NCBI GenBank assembly: GCA_036381435.1
Contig: DASVCW010000001.1
Coordinates: forward strand, 77,632-141,631
Direction: 5' to 3'
From: Fodinibius sp036381435
GTDB taxonomy: Bacteria; Bacteroidota; Rhodothermia; Balneolales; Balneolaceae
Length of the DNA: 64,000 bases
Numbering within the stretch: position 1 is the stretch's first letter; each line of letters starts with the position of its first letter. Position numbers and translations under genes: made by a program. Under the pieces are notes generated by a model. The model was not told where the DNA came from and did no database searches. It worked only from the letters and a program-made list of their open reading frames with translations. Shown here in pieces: positions 52,101 through 60,755 of this stretch.

Positions 52101-52105
52101 TTTTT

Positions 52106-53071
52106 TTAAGAAGATTCCGTCATTTCAAACTTCGCCCATACAGGATAATGATCTGAAGTTGTATTTCCGTAATAAGGAATAAATTCTTCGGGTGATGTAA
52201 AAACAGCTGCGCTTCCACCAATATAAGAGTTGAACAACTCATCACTTATCGTAATATGATCAATCATATCAGGGTAACTGACGGTGGATACTTCACCCGC
52301 CTCAGATAACGCTTTCGTAATCACCCAAAATTTAGCGGTATCGGTGACGAAAGGTTGATAGGGTGATCGTGTTTCATTATAAATAGAAACATCCACATCA
52401 TCATTATAATCACCCAAAAAAATGATATTGGCATTTGGTTTTTGGGTTATCAGGTATTCATAAAGGTCACGGGCGGCCTGCTTTCGGCGTTCGTACGACT
52501 CCCGGTCATCAGAGGCTTTGGCGTGAATAACAATAGCATAAAACTCCCGGCTTTTATTTCCATAATTGTATTTAAACCGAAAATAGAACGGAAACCGGCC
52601 GTATGTCCAGGCATATTCATCCTGTCCATTTGTGATAAGTCCTGCTGCTAATGAATCAATTGTATTCGTATTATAAACGAAGGCAGTTTTTTGAATCCAG
52701 TCGATTTCTTTGGCTACAAAACCTTTATAGCCGGTTAAATGCTTTGTGATTTCTTGCAAAGCTTTCGGTCCATATACTTCCTGGAAAGCATATAAATCAG
52801 CTTGCAGTGAATCCATAATTTCCACAATATTCAGCGTCTGCCGGTACTCATCAGCAGGTCCGTTGCCACTTTCTCCATAGGTTCCGTCCCCGAACCATTC
52901 TAAATTCCAGGTAACGGTTTCCAAAACACCATCAGGCGGAACAGGAGCAGATTTGGAAATTTCCGGTTCATTTTTTTCAGGAGGCTCATAGCTCGAAGTG
53001 CCACAAGAGACCCAAAAAGGAATTGAAATTAAGAGAACGTATTTTAGAATTACTGAAAAAAAATTTTTCAA
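52106..53071 (-). CDS. Endonuclease/exonuclease/phosphatase (EEP) fold lipoprotein
   Basis: 321 residues with a lipoprotein signal peptide (lipobox FWVSC, Cys23), so exported and membrane-anchored. The EEP (DNase I-like) motifs occur in order: TVTWNLEWFG, LYAFQEVYG, IVIHAKA, IIFLGDYNDD, MIDHITISD and TSDHYPVWA, including the catalytic Glu, Asn and His residues. Substrates of this fold include nucleic acids, phosphoinositides and nucleotides; an extracellular nuclease for scavenging is plausible but not shown. Monocistronic, convergent with the porin gene across the inverted-repeat element. Confidence 0.88.
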   Translation of the reverse strand: MKNFFSVILKYVLLISIPFWVSCGTSSYEPPEKNEPEISKSAPVPPDGVLETVTWNLEWFGDGTYGESGNGPADEYRQTLNIVEIMDSLQADLYAFQEVYGPKALQEITKHLTGYKGFVAKEIDWIQKTAFVYNTNTIDSLAAGLITNGQDEYAWTYGRFPFYFRFKYNYGNKSREFYAIVIHAKASDDRESYERRKQAARDLYEYLITQKPNANIIFLGDYNDDVDVSIYNETRSPYQPFVTDTAKFWVITKALSEAGEVSTVSYPDMIDHITISDELFNSYIGGSAAVFTSPEEFIPYYGNTTSDHYPVWAKFEMTESS

Positions 53072-53169
53072 TCTTTTAAAGCGATTAATTTAGTGTGAGT
53101 TCTATAAAAAATATATTTAAAGAAACTTGCATATTATAGGCTTTTCACTTTTGCCGTCTGCCGTTTCAG

Positions 53170-54051
53170 TCATTCGGCGTTTGTTCTGGGATTTATACTT
53201 AAAACCGGACTTTTGACATGGCGTACGACATTGGCCGTAGTGCTTCCCATCATCAAATAGTCAATTCCGGTTCTTCCGACGGTAGACATTACGATTAAAT
53301 CATGAGGTTCACTTAAATTATAATTTAAAATAGCTTCATGCGGAGCGGTTGAAGAAGCAATAATTGTTGTTTTAACAGCATCGCTTATTTCATGAAGTTC
53401 CTCTTTGGCAAGTACCTCCAGTCGTTGTTTCCGAAGCTGCTTTTTTTGTGCTTCCTGCTCAGGATTTTGGGCGTCAACAGTAATAACATTTACAAGTTCC
53501 AGCTCAGCTCCGGTTTTTTGGGCAATTTCTTTAGCATAGGGAAAGGCTTTTTTTGAATGTTCGGAAAAGTCGGTTGTAAGCATAATTCGATCAATGGCAG
53601 TAAGCTCGCGCTTTTCATTTACAATAAGCACCGGAAGGTGCGAAGAGCGCAAGACTTTTTCAGAAACAGAACCGAGAAAAAAACGGGAAAAGCCTGTTCT
53701 GCCATGAGTAGTCATAACAATCATATCAAATTCACCGGCTTCTTCTGTGATTGCCTGGGCAGCATTTCCCATTGAGATTCTCGGCTCGGTAAGCAGGGAT
53801 TGATCGACTTCTTCGGAGGCAAGTTTGGAGAGGCGCTCATGCAAAGCCTCCTCAATTTCTTCATAATTTTCAACAACAGTTGGGCCTATGCCAAAAGTAT
53901 AGGGGCCTCCATCTACTTCATTTAAAGGCAGATAGCTGTGAAAAGGAGTGATGGAACCGCTAAAAAGTTTCGCCATTACGGCGGCAGAGTGAAGGGCTTT
54001 TGAGCCGAGGTCAGAGAAATCGAGCGGGACAAGTATTTTAATATTTTCCAT
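53170..54051 (-). CDS. Universal stress protein, tandem UspA domains
   Basis: 293 residues, two UspA domains. Domain 1 (about 1-150) has KILVPLDFS at its start and the ATP-binding pattern MTTHGRTGFSRFFLGSVSEK. Domain 2 (about 155-290) starts DRIMLTTDFSEHSKKAF and has MSTVGRTGIDYLMMGSTTAN. Both keep the G-2x-G-9x-G-(S/T) nucleotide-binding signature. A cytoplasmic stress-response role is known for the family; the exact function is unknown. Neighbouring genes are single units; no operon is evident. Confidence 0.92.
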   Translation of the reverse strand: MENIKILVPLDFSDLGSKALHSAAVMAKLFSGSITPFHSYLPLNEVDGGPYTFGIGPTVVENYEEIEEALHERLSKLASEEVDQSLLTEPRISMGNAAQAITEEAGEFDMIVMTTHGRTGFSRFFLGSVSEKVLRSSHLPVLIVNEKRELTAIDRIMLTTDFSEHSKKAFPYAKEIAQKTGAELELVNVITVDAQNPEQEAQKKQLRKQRLEVLAKEELHEISDAVKTTIIASSTAPHEAILNYNLSEPHDLIVMSTVGRTGIDYLMMGSTTANVVRHVKSPVLSINPRTNAE

Positions 54052-54225
54052 AATGATGAAGTTTATTTTTGAACTTTCAATAATATAAGTCAGTATTTTA
54101 GCTTAATGCAAGAGCGGTTGCTACATAAAGAACCAGGAAAAAGGTTCTTGCAGAGGCGCTAAGGCGCAGAGAAAAGCAAAGTTCTTCTGTGGCACTCTGT
54201 ATAATCCCAAAGACAATTTATGAAA
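54052..54225. repeat. Spacer with gcgctaaggcgc / cacagag type repeat
   Basis: Contains gaggcgctaaggcgcagag (about 54152-54170) and tggcactctgt, similar in style to the spacer at 55437-55532 and to 48088-48306. No gene or T-tailed terminator for corA was recognised. Confidence 0.45.
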
Positions 54226-55347
54226 TCACAACCATCTCTTTCTTTTAAAGAAGAAAATCATGACGGTAGTAATAACCAGCATAACTACCCAAAAAGCGGG
54301 GTAACCCCAGTACCAGTTCAGCTCCGGCATATTATAAGGGCTAATTTCGGTGTTAAAGTTCATTCCGTAAATGCCCGCGATGAAGGTCAGCGGTATAAAA
54401 ATGGTAGCAATGATTGTAAGCACCTTCATCACTTCATTCATTTTGTTGCTCACGTAAGACATATACATATCATGAAGGCTTAAAATCATGTCACGATAGT
54501 TTTCAGCATTATCAATCAGCTGGACGATATGATCATAAACATCGCGAAGGTAAACTTTTGTATGATCGGTAATGAAGGGCGATTCATCCCTGATGACGGA
54601 ATTTATGGCATCACGAAGCGGCCAGATTGATTTACGAAAGAAAATAATCTCTCTGCGCAGCTTATGGATATCCTGAAGTACGCTCTCATCCGGATCACCC
54701 AGCAGTAATTCTTCTACTTCTTCGATTTCAGCAGCAATTCGGTCAACAACCGAAAAATAATGATCAACAACGGTGTCGATGAGCGCATAGGTAAGGTAAT
54801 CGGTGTCCCGCTGACGCATTCGGGTTCCCTGTATTGCAAGCCGTTCTAAAACAGGTTTAAAATAACTATTATCCGTTTCCTGAAATGAAAGCACAAAATT
54901 GGGACCTAAAACGATACTGATTTGTTCAGAATTGACGGATTGATTTTCTTCTGACCAAACCAGCATTTTAAGTACAAAAAAGACACAGTTTTCATAAAAC
55001 TCGACTTTGGGGCGCTGAGTAGTATGTACAATATCTTCCTGAATGAGCGGGTGGAGCTCGAAATAATTGCCGATGGATTTTAACTTTTCAACATCGTGCA
55101 ATCCATCAACTTTAATCCATGTTCGGGAGGGATCATCAATATAAGGTTGCACATCCTTTATGTCATCAACCGATACTTGCTGAAGCTGTTTTTCTGAATA
55201 TTCGTGAACCGTAATTTTTATTTCATCCAGGTGACGCTGCCCGATGTGCTCAACGGTTCCCGGTGATAATCCCGGCTTTTTAGTTTGATGAATATTCTTA
55301 AATCGCAGTTTAGGAAGTACCTTTCCAAGCCGTTTCTTTGCAGCCAT
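54226..55347 (-). CDS. corA: Magnesium/cobalt transporter CorA
   Basis: Inner-membrane divalent cation channel of 373 residues. A large cytoplasmic alpha/beta and coiled-coil domain (about 1-305) precedes two C-terminal membrane helices; the selectivity motif GMN is at 328-330 (IYGMNFN), with a basic C-terminus KRKRW. The stretch IFIPLTFIAGIYGMN is typical of CorA. Length is within the family range, with a basic N-terminal extension. Single gene. Confidence 0.95.
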   Translation of the reverse strand: MAAKKRLGKVLPKLRFKNIHQTKKPGLSPGTVEHIGQRHLDEIKITVHEYSEKQLQQVSVDDIKDVQPYIDDPSRTWIKVDGLHDVEKLKSIGNYFELHPLIQEDIVHTTQRPKVEFYENCVFFVLKMLVWSEENQSVNSEQISIVLGPNFVLSFQETDNSYFKPVLERLAIQGTRMRQRDTDYLTYALIDTVVDHYFSVVDRIAAEIEEVEELLLGDPDESVLQDIHKLRREIIFFRKSIWPLRDAINSVIRDESPFITDHTKVYLRDVYDHIVQLIDNAENYRDMILSLHDMYMSYVSNKMNEVMKVLTIIATIFIPLTFIAGIYGMNFNTEISPYNMPELNWYWGYPAFWVVMLVITTVMIFFFKRKRWL

Positions 55348-55436
55348 AGCAGTCTTTTAGTTTACCTTTACAGTAAATATGAAGAAGCTGTCGCCTTAAA
55401 ACAAGTTATATATGCTTTAAAAAAATTGTTTAGCTA

Positions 55437-55532
55437 TAGCACAGAGAACCACGGAGCAGGCATTGAGTAGCACAGAGCCGAAATAGAATACTTTATGCAG
55501 CTCTGTGTCTTCTCTGCGGTACTCTGCGTAAT
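55437..55532. repeat. Inverted 'cacagag...ctctgtg' repeat
   Basis: cacagagaaccacggag on the left and ctctgtgtcttctctgcgg plus actctgcgtaa on the right form a loose palindrome in the spacer between corA and ybbP. Related fragments lie near 54144-54200 and 48100-48125. Confidence 0.55.
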
Positions 55533-55563
55533 TAAAAGTAGGTAAATCGGGAATGGCAGTTTT

Positions 55564-58113
55564 TCAATTAGCTTCAAGTCGAAGTACTTCAAGCGGCGTT
55601 TTTTTATACACGCTACGGCTGTTGAACATGCCTATTAAAATGGTCAAAGCGGTAATCAGCAGCGTGCCGATGACAATCACCCAAAGGTTGGGGACAAAAG
55701 TGATATCGAAGTAAAAATATCCTAACAGCCAGGTGGCGGCTACCGATAAAATGAGTCCCGCCAGTGCTGAAAGTACGCCCAAAAACAAGTATTCAACCGA
55801 AAGAATTTTGATGATTTGTTTTTTGCTGGCTCCCAGCGTTCGCAAGAGTACGCTTTCTTTGATTCGCTGAAATCGGCTGGTTGTTATTGAACTGGCCAGT
55901 ACAATCAAACCGGTAATAATGCTGAAAAGCGTCATAAATTGAATAGCCGATGAAATGCGGCTTATAAATTCATTAAGCGTTGCCAGAATTCGACTCACAT
56001 CAATAGCCGTAACGTTTGGATACTGTTTTACAACAGCCTGTTGAATGGATACTGATATTTTATGGTTTGGCGTTCGCGTGACGGTGACAAAAACCTGCGG
56101 AGCAGGCTCCAGAACACCGGCCGGAAAGACCATGAAAAAATTAGGCTGAACACGTTGAAAATCAACTTCACGAATGCTTGCCACATATGCCTGAATAGGT
56201 ACGCCCTGAACGTTAAAAGTGAGTGAATCTCCAATCTCAAGATTCAGATCATCCGCAATTTCTTTCGCTGCGGAAACGGGAACAGGACCATCACCCGAAT
56301 CAACACGGCCGATCCATTCACCCGCAACCAGGGTTTCAGAATCAATGAGGGAGTCGCGGTAAGTGGAGCGGTATTCCCGCCGAAGCGCCCAGTCGCTGAC
56401 GTTATTGGTAGAATCATCATCTATGGCATCGGTGCTTTTTCCGCGCAGGGAATCCAGCCGCATCGTAACGATGGGGACATTCTGTAATACCGGAAGGTTA
56501 TTTTCATTCAGAAGTTCATTCAGCCCTTGATTCTGATCAGGTTGAATATCAATGAAAACAAGGTTGGGCGCATCATCGCGGGTAGCAAATTCAAGTTCTT
56601 CCATCAGCATATCACGACTAAAGTAGAGCGTGCTGATTAAGAGCATTCCAAGCCCCAGCGAAAGCATCAAAGTGGCAGTTTGATTGTGGGGACGATATAG
56701 GTTGGAAAGCCCCTGTCGCCACACATAAGGCCAGTGTGAGGGAAAGTATTTTCGAACTAACTTTATAAGCAGTTTTGCCACGAGCAGCAGAAGCCCGAAA
56801 GCAATGATCATCCCCAAAGTAAACACGCCACCAATCAGCCAGCTTTCAGTTAAAAGGGCCGCATACCCAAAAACAGCAAGCGCAACGGCAGCATATAAAA
56901 CCGCTTTAGTTTTGTCAGATAAAAGGGAGGTAATTGAGCCTTCAAGCTTGCGCAGGGCATAAAGGGGAGAAGCTTGTTTAAGTGCCAGCAGCGGCAAGAG
57001 TGCGAAAACCAAGGCAACGCCGGTTCCGGTAAAAAGACCCATGCCGATGGCGAAGGGAGAGATTACGAGTTCAACATCAAAGGGAAGAAAACCACTGAAT
57101 AAACCGGGTAAGAAATATTGAATTCCTATTCCCAGCAGCGTTCCCACGAGAGCACCTGCAAAGCCAAGAACAACAGCCTGTATCAAAAAAATATTCATTG
57201 CCTGATTTGAAGAAGCTCCAAAACAACGAAGCACCGAAGCGGTTTCTATTTTGCGGTTGATGTAAACGTGAATGGAGCTTGCCACGCCGATACCACCGAG
57301 CAAAAGGGCTATGAAGCCCACCAGATTTAAAAATTTTGCTAAATTACCTATGACCTCGCCCAACTCTTCTTTTCGTTCGGCAACGGTTTCATAATCAATA
57401 TCAATGCCTAAATCATTTTGCAGAGAATCCAGCCGGGTTTCTACCGCTAATAAATTTCTTTGGGAATCAAATTTAAAATAGCGTTTATATTCTACCCGGC
57501 TGCCAAATTGAATGAGCTTTGTTTCGTCCACCACAGAATGGGGAATAATTACTCTTGGGCCGATTAGGGCGGCAGCGGGAGATTCGCCCGGAATTTTGGT
57601 GATGGCTCCGGCAATGGGCAGGGTAACTTGTCCCACTTTGATAGAATCGCCGACTTCAATCCCGAATTGAATCATCAGCATCTGATCAACCAGTGCCGCT
57701 TTATCTGCCTGAAAGCTATGTGCCGCTTTTTGGGGAATGGTTTCCAATATTCCATAGAAAGGGAAATCACCTTTGATCGCCCGGATGTTTGAAAGGCGCG
57801 TGCCGCCATTTTGAGGAAAGAGCACCATCGACGGAAATTGGATGACGGTGGATTGCTCCCCGCCGAGCGAATCGAAATAAGCTGTCAATGGTTCGGGAAA
57901 AGACTGCTCGGTCTCTATTTCAAGGTCGGCACCCAGCAGCGTTTTCGATTGATTATCAACGGTATGATTGAGGCTGTCTCGAAAAGAGGTGATGGCGACT
58001 TGGGCCGCTACCCCGATAATGATCGCCGAAACGTAAATAAAGAGCCGCTTTTTGTTGGAGCGGGCATCTCGCCAGGCCATTTTCCATGGCCATTTTGAAA
58101 AGAATGAAGTCAT
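55564..58113 (-). CDS. ybbP: ABC transporter permease, YbbP/FtsX family
   Basis: Inner-membrane permease of 849 residues belonging to the MacB/FtsX type-VII fold with the duplicated layout of YbbP. It has an N-terminal helix (about 24-44), a periplasmic MacB-like domain, and FtsX helices near 258-400 containing VGFIALLLGGIGVASSIHVY. A second set follows, with another periplasmic domain and a final FtsX block (SIITGLIVLASSITTSRFQR ... LLRTLGASKKQIIKIL). Works with the ATPase encoded directly upstream (11 bp gap). The substrate is not known; LolCDE-like lipoprotein or lipid handling is a guess by fold. The divergent tesA-like gene repeats the gene order seen in E. coli. Confidence 0.9.
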   Translation of the reverse strand: MTSFFSKWPWKMAWRDARSNKKRLFIYVSAIIIGVAAQVAITSFRDSLNHTVDNQSKTLLGADLEIETEQSFPEPLTAYFDSLGGEQSTVIQFPSMVLFPQNGGTRLSNIRAIKGDFPFYGILETIPQKAAHSFQADKAALVDQMLMIQFGIEVGDSIKVGQVTLPIAGAITKIPGESPAAALIGPRVIIPHSVVDETKLIQFGSRVEYKRYFKFDSQRNLLAVETRLDSLQNDLGIDIDYETVAERKEELGEVIGNLAKFLNLVGFIALLLGGIGVASSIHVYINRKIETASVLRCFGASSNQAMNIFLIQAVVLGFAGALVGTLLGIGIQYFLPGLFSGFLPFDVELVISPFAIGMGLFTGTGVALVFALLPLLALKQASPLYALRKLEGSITSLLSDKTKAVLYAAVALAVFGYAALLTESWLIGGVFTLGMIIAFGLLLLVAKLLIKLVRKYFPSHWPYVWRQGLSNLYRPHNQTATLMLSLGLGMLLISTLYFSRDMLMEELEFATRDDAPNLVFIDIQPDQNQGLNELLNENNLPVLQNVPIVTMRLDSLRGKSTDAIDDDSTNNVSDWALRREYRSTYRDSLIDSETLVAGEWIGRVDSGDGPVPVSAAKEIADDLNLEIGDSLTFNVQGVPIQAYVASIREVDFQRVQPNFFMVFPAGVLEPAPQVFVTVTRTPNHKISVSIQQAVVKQYPNVTAIDVSRILATLNEFISRISSAIQFMTLFSIITGLIVLASSITTSRFQRIKESVLLRTLGASKKQIIKILSVEYLFLGVLSALAGLILSVAATWLLGYFYFDITFVPNLWVIVIGTLLITALTILIGMFNSRSVYKKTPLEVLRLEAN

Positions 58114-58124
58114 GAGCTAAAAAA

Positions 58125-58847
58125 TTAACTGTTGAATTGTTCCAGTTTTGCTTCATCTACCACTTTATCTTCAAAAATAGCGCCATTTTTAAGGCGAATA
58201 ATGCGCCCGCATTTTTCGGCGAGTGACAAATCATGCGAAACTAAAATCAAGGTTGTCCCTTTGTCTTCATTCAAATCAAAAAGCAGCTTTTCAATGGTCA
58301 AACCTGTTTCAGTATCCAGGTTACCGGTGGGCTCATCGGCGAACAAAATTTTTGGTTTGTTGATGAATGCCCGGGCTATAGCTACGCGCTGCTGCTCACC
58401 GCCCGAAAGTTGAGAAGGATAATGATGCAGACGATCATCAAGGCCGACATCAAAAAGTAGTTTTTCGGCATCGCGTTTAACTTCGGTTGTTTTCATACCC
58501 CGAAGTTCAAGCGGAACCATTACATTTTCAAGAGCGGTTAAGGTAGGCACTAACTGAAAATTCTGGAAGATAAAACCAACATATTCGTTGCGAATTTTAG
58601 CCCGTTCATCTTCACTCAAACGTCCCATTTTTACTCCGTTAAGCTTAACTTCACCGGCTGTGGGGCGGTCAAGTCCTGCGCATAACCCCAGCAATGTTGT
58701 TTTCCCACTTCCGGAAGGACCCACAATAGCACAAGTGGTTCCTTCTTCAACAGAAAAATTTAAATGTTTCAAAACGGTGATATCATGATTCCCACTTCTA
58801 AATTTTTTGGTAAGATTTGTAACTTTCAGAATCGGATTTGAAGCCAT
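58125..58847 (-). CDS. ybbA: ABC transporter ATP-binding protein, YbbA/LolD type
   Basis: ATPase subunit (240 residues) for the YbbP permease. Walker A GPSGSGKT is at 43-50, the Q-loop Gln at 95, the signature LSGGEQQ at 147-153, Walker B ILFADEP at 167-173, and the switch His in VSHDLS. First gene of a two-gene operon, transcribed away from the esterase gene. The family (MacB/LolD/FtsE) energises mechanotransmission exporters rather than classical importers. Confidence 0.93.
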   Translation of the reverse strand: MASNPILKVTNLTKKFRSGNHDITVLKHLNFSVEEGTTCAIVGPSGSGKTTLLGLCAGLDRPTAGEVKLNGVKMGRLSEDERAKIRNEYVGFIFQNFQLVPTLTALENVMVPLELRGMKTTEVKRDAEKLLFDVGLDDRLHHYPSQLSGGEQQRVAIARAFINKPKILFADEPTGNLDTETGLTIEKLLFDLNEDKGTTLILVSHDLSLAEKCGRIIRLKNGAIFEDKVVDEAKLEQFNS

Positions 58848-58878
58848 AAAAGATTGATTAAGGTAAAAAAATTCTTGG

Positions 58879-59014
58879 TCATCTCGAGCGGAATCCCGAG
58901 GTTTTCGGGATGGAGCCGAGAGATCTCATCAGTTATAAACTCGCTGCTAACCTAAAATGGATGAGATTTCTCCATTCCGAGCGGAAGAACCACCGCTCTC
59001 CAGTCGAAATGACA
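58879..59014. repeat. Terminal-inverted-repeat element in the ybbA-tesA spacer
   Basis: The left end (tcatctcgagcggaatcccg) and right end (ctccagtcgaaatgaca) are diverged inverted copies. Inner arms gagagatctcatc and gatgagatttctcc also pair. Layout and wording ('...gagcgg...', '...ctccagtcga...atgaca') parallel the 51917-52100 element, suggesting the same family. The remaining part up to 59195 shows nothing else. Confidence 0.6.
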
Positions 59015-59195
59015 TTTTTAGGAGAATAAAAGGTATTTTAGCCGCAGTGGTGCTAAAGGGAAAATTATTTAACAGCAAACTAATCAAAAAATAAAACTTT
59101 ATATTTTGGGTTGGTAACATAAGCAAACAAATGAATCATTCCCTACCAAATGGGATGAAGAAAACGATTTTAACGACAATTACTTATATCGATTT

Positions 59196-59849
59196 ATGAA
59201 ATTATTTGTTACAGCTATTTTATTTGCAATAATACCGCTATCCCTTAAGGCACAGGATAAACCGATGCGGATTCTTTTCTTCGGTGACAGTATTACGGCC
59301 GGTAATGGGATTGATCAGGAAAAAGCTTTTCCGGCTATCATTCAGCAAAAAATTGATTCGCTCGGATGGAATTTTGAAGTGGTGAATGGCGGGCTCAGCG
59401 GAGAAACATCAGCCGGCGGACTTCGTCGTATTGACTGGATGTTACGTCAGCCCATAGACGTTTTTATCCTTGAACTGGGCGGTAATGACGGCTTGCGGGG
59501 CATTGATCCTGCCGCGACGAAAAAGAACCTGCAGAAAATTATTGACAAGGTGAAAGAGAAGTATCCCGATGCAAAAATTGTTCTTGCCGGCATGCAGGTT
59601 CCGCCTAATTTAGGGTCTCGTTACACCCAACAGTTTAAAGAAATATACCCTGAATTGGCACGGGAAAACAATGTCGCGTTGATTCCTTTTTTGCTTGAAG
59701 AGGTGGGGGGCAATCCTGAGCTTAACCAATCGGACGGAATTCATCCCACCGCCGAGGGACATAAAATTATAGCCGAAACCGTTTGGGATGTGCTAAAACC
59801 TATTCTGCAGGAGATGCGAAAGGGGACAGGCATGGGTATAGGGGAATAA
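59196..59849 (+). CDS. tesA: SGNH-family arylesterase / lysophospholipase, TesA-like
   Basis: Exported GDSL hydrolase of 217 residues with a signal peptide (about 1-19, LSLKAQ). Catalytic blocks are complete: block I FFGDSITAGNG (Ser32), block II Gly in NGGLSGETSAGG, block III GGNDGLRG, and block V SDGIHPTAEGH (Asp180, His183). The closest pattern is E. coli TesA (thioesterase I/lysophospholipase L1). It is divergent from ybbA-ybbP, the same arrangement as tesA/ybbAP in E. coli, which supports a shared envelope-lipid role. Confidence 0.9.
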   Translation: MKLFVTAILFAIIPLSLKAQDKPMRILFFGDSITAGNGIDQEKAFPAIIQQKIDSLGWNFEVVNGGLSGETSAGGLRRIDWMLRQPIDVFILELGGNDGLRGIDPAATKKNLQKIIDKVKEKYPDAKIVLAGMQVPPNLGSRYTQQFKEIYPELARENNVALIPFLLEEVGGNPELNQSDGIHPTAEGHKIIAETVWDVLKPILQEMRKGTGMGIGE

Positions 59850-59896
59850 GATTTGCAGGTCGGATATCTTGTCCGCAATGGTTGTAAGAATTCTCT

Positions 59897-59935
59897 AAAG
59901 GTGCCAGGCACTTTCAAAAGCGTCTGGCATCTTAG
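59897..59935. terminator. Hairpin between convergent tesA and SIMPL genes
   Basis: GTGCCAGGCACTTTC and GCGTCTGGCAT form an imperfect stem ('aaggtgccaggc...gtctggcatctt'). Position between two convergent stop codons suggests a terminator; the T tract is poor. Confidence 0.45.
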
Positions 59936-59945
59936 TCTTGTGGAT

Positions 59946-60623
59946 TTACTTCACTAATTCAAAATCGATAGCTACCGAGGCTGAAAAGGTTACCGTTTGT
60001 TCGTATTGGGTTAATTGGTCAGGCGCTGCTTTCACGGCCATTGTTTCTACTGAATACATAGGACGATATTGGTGCTCACTATAGTTGATGCGAAGAATAT
60101 TTCCCAGTTGAAGTCCGGCTTCTTCAGCAATCAGTTGCGCCTTTTCTTTTGCCGTTTGAATCGCTTTTTGCAAAGCCTTGCTTTTCCCGGTTTCGGCTTT
60201 GGTAGACATAAAAGTACCACCAAAGTTATCAAAACCGTTTTCAATGAGTCCTATCTGGAGTTGTTCATAAACTTCAAAATCTTTAAGGATAAGGCTTACA
60301 GATTGACGGGTTTGGTAGGTAGGTTTTTCATTTTCACTCCGGCGGTAATCGTTCGTTTTATGAATGGAAATAGGTTGATAATCAATGTCTTCTTCCGCGA
60401 TATCATATTTTTCTAAAAGATTTACCAGCACTTCTTCTCGTTTATTATGAAGTTGATAAGCGGCTTGGGGAGTTTCGGCCTCTGCATTCAAATTAATATT
60501 GAATTGAATGATATCAGCAGGCACTTCAACCTGTTCTTCAACAGAAATTGATAATACGCGTTCTTCAGGTTCTGTGCCTCCTGTTAAAAACAAAAATGAT
60601 AAGAGGATAATAAGATAGTTCAT
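59946..60623 (-). CDS. SIMPL domain protein (DUF541), exported
   Basis: 225 residues with an N-terminal hydrophobic export segment (NYLIILLSFLFLTGG), followed by the SIMPL fold: EVPADIIQFNINLNAEAETP, VLVNLLEKYDIAEEDIDYQP, the central ALQKAIQTAKEKAQLIAEEAG helix and a C-terminal beta-strand region. Members (YggE, BP26) form periplasmic or surface oligomers; the function is uncertain. Monocistronic; 132 bp separate it from the cdaA-ybbR gene on the same strand. Confidence 0.85.
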   Translation of the reverse strand: MNYLIILLSFLFLTGGTEPEERVLSISVEEQVEVPADIIQFNINLNAEAETPQAAYQLHNKREEVLVNLLEKYDIAEEDIDYQPISIHKTNDYRRSENEKPTYQTRQSVSLILKDFEVYEQLQIGLIENGFDNFGGTFMSTKAETGKSKALQKAIQTAKEKAQLIAEEAGLQLGNILRINYSEHQYRPMYSVETMAVKAAPDQLTQYEQTVTFSASVAIDFELVK

Positions 60624-60755
60624 AATGATTTATTTAGGTTAATGGAATATGAAAAACATTATTTGTAATACATTTAATGCGTAATGAATATTCTCCCGAA
60701 GCAGCGCTTGGGGTATATGGAAGAATAAGTTGTAAAAAGAGTTTAGCCATCATAC

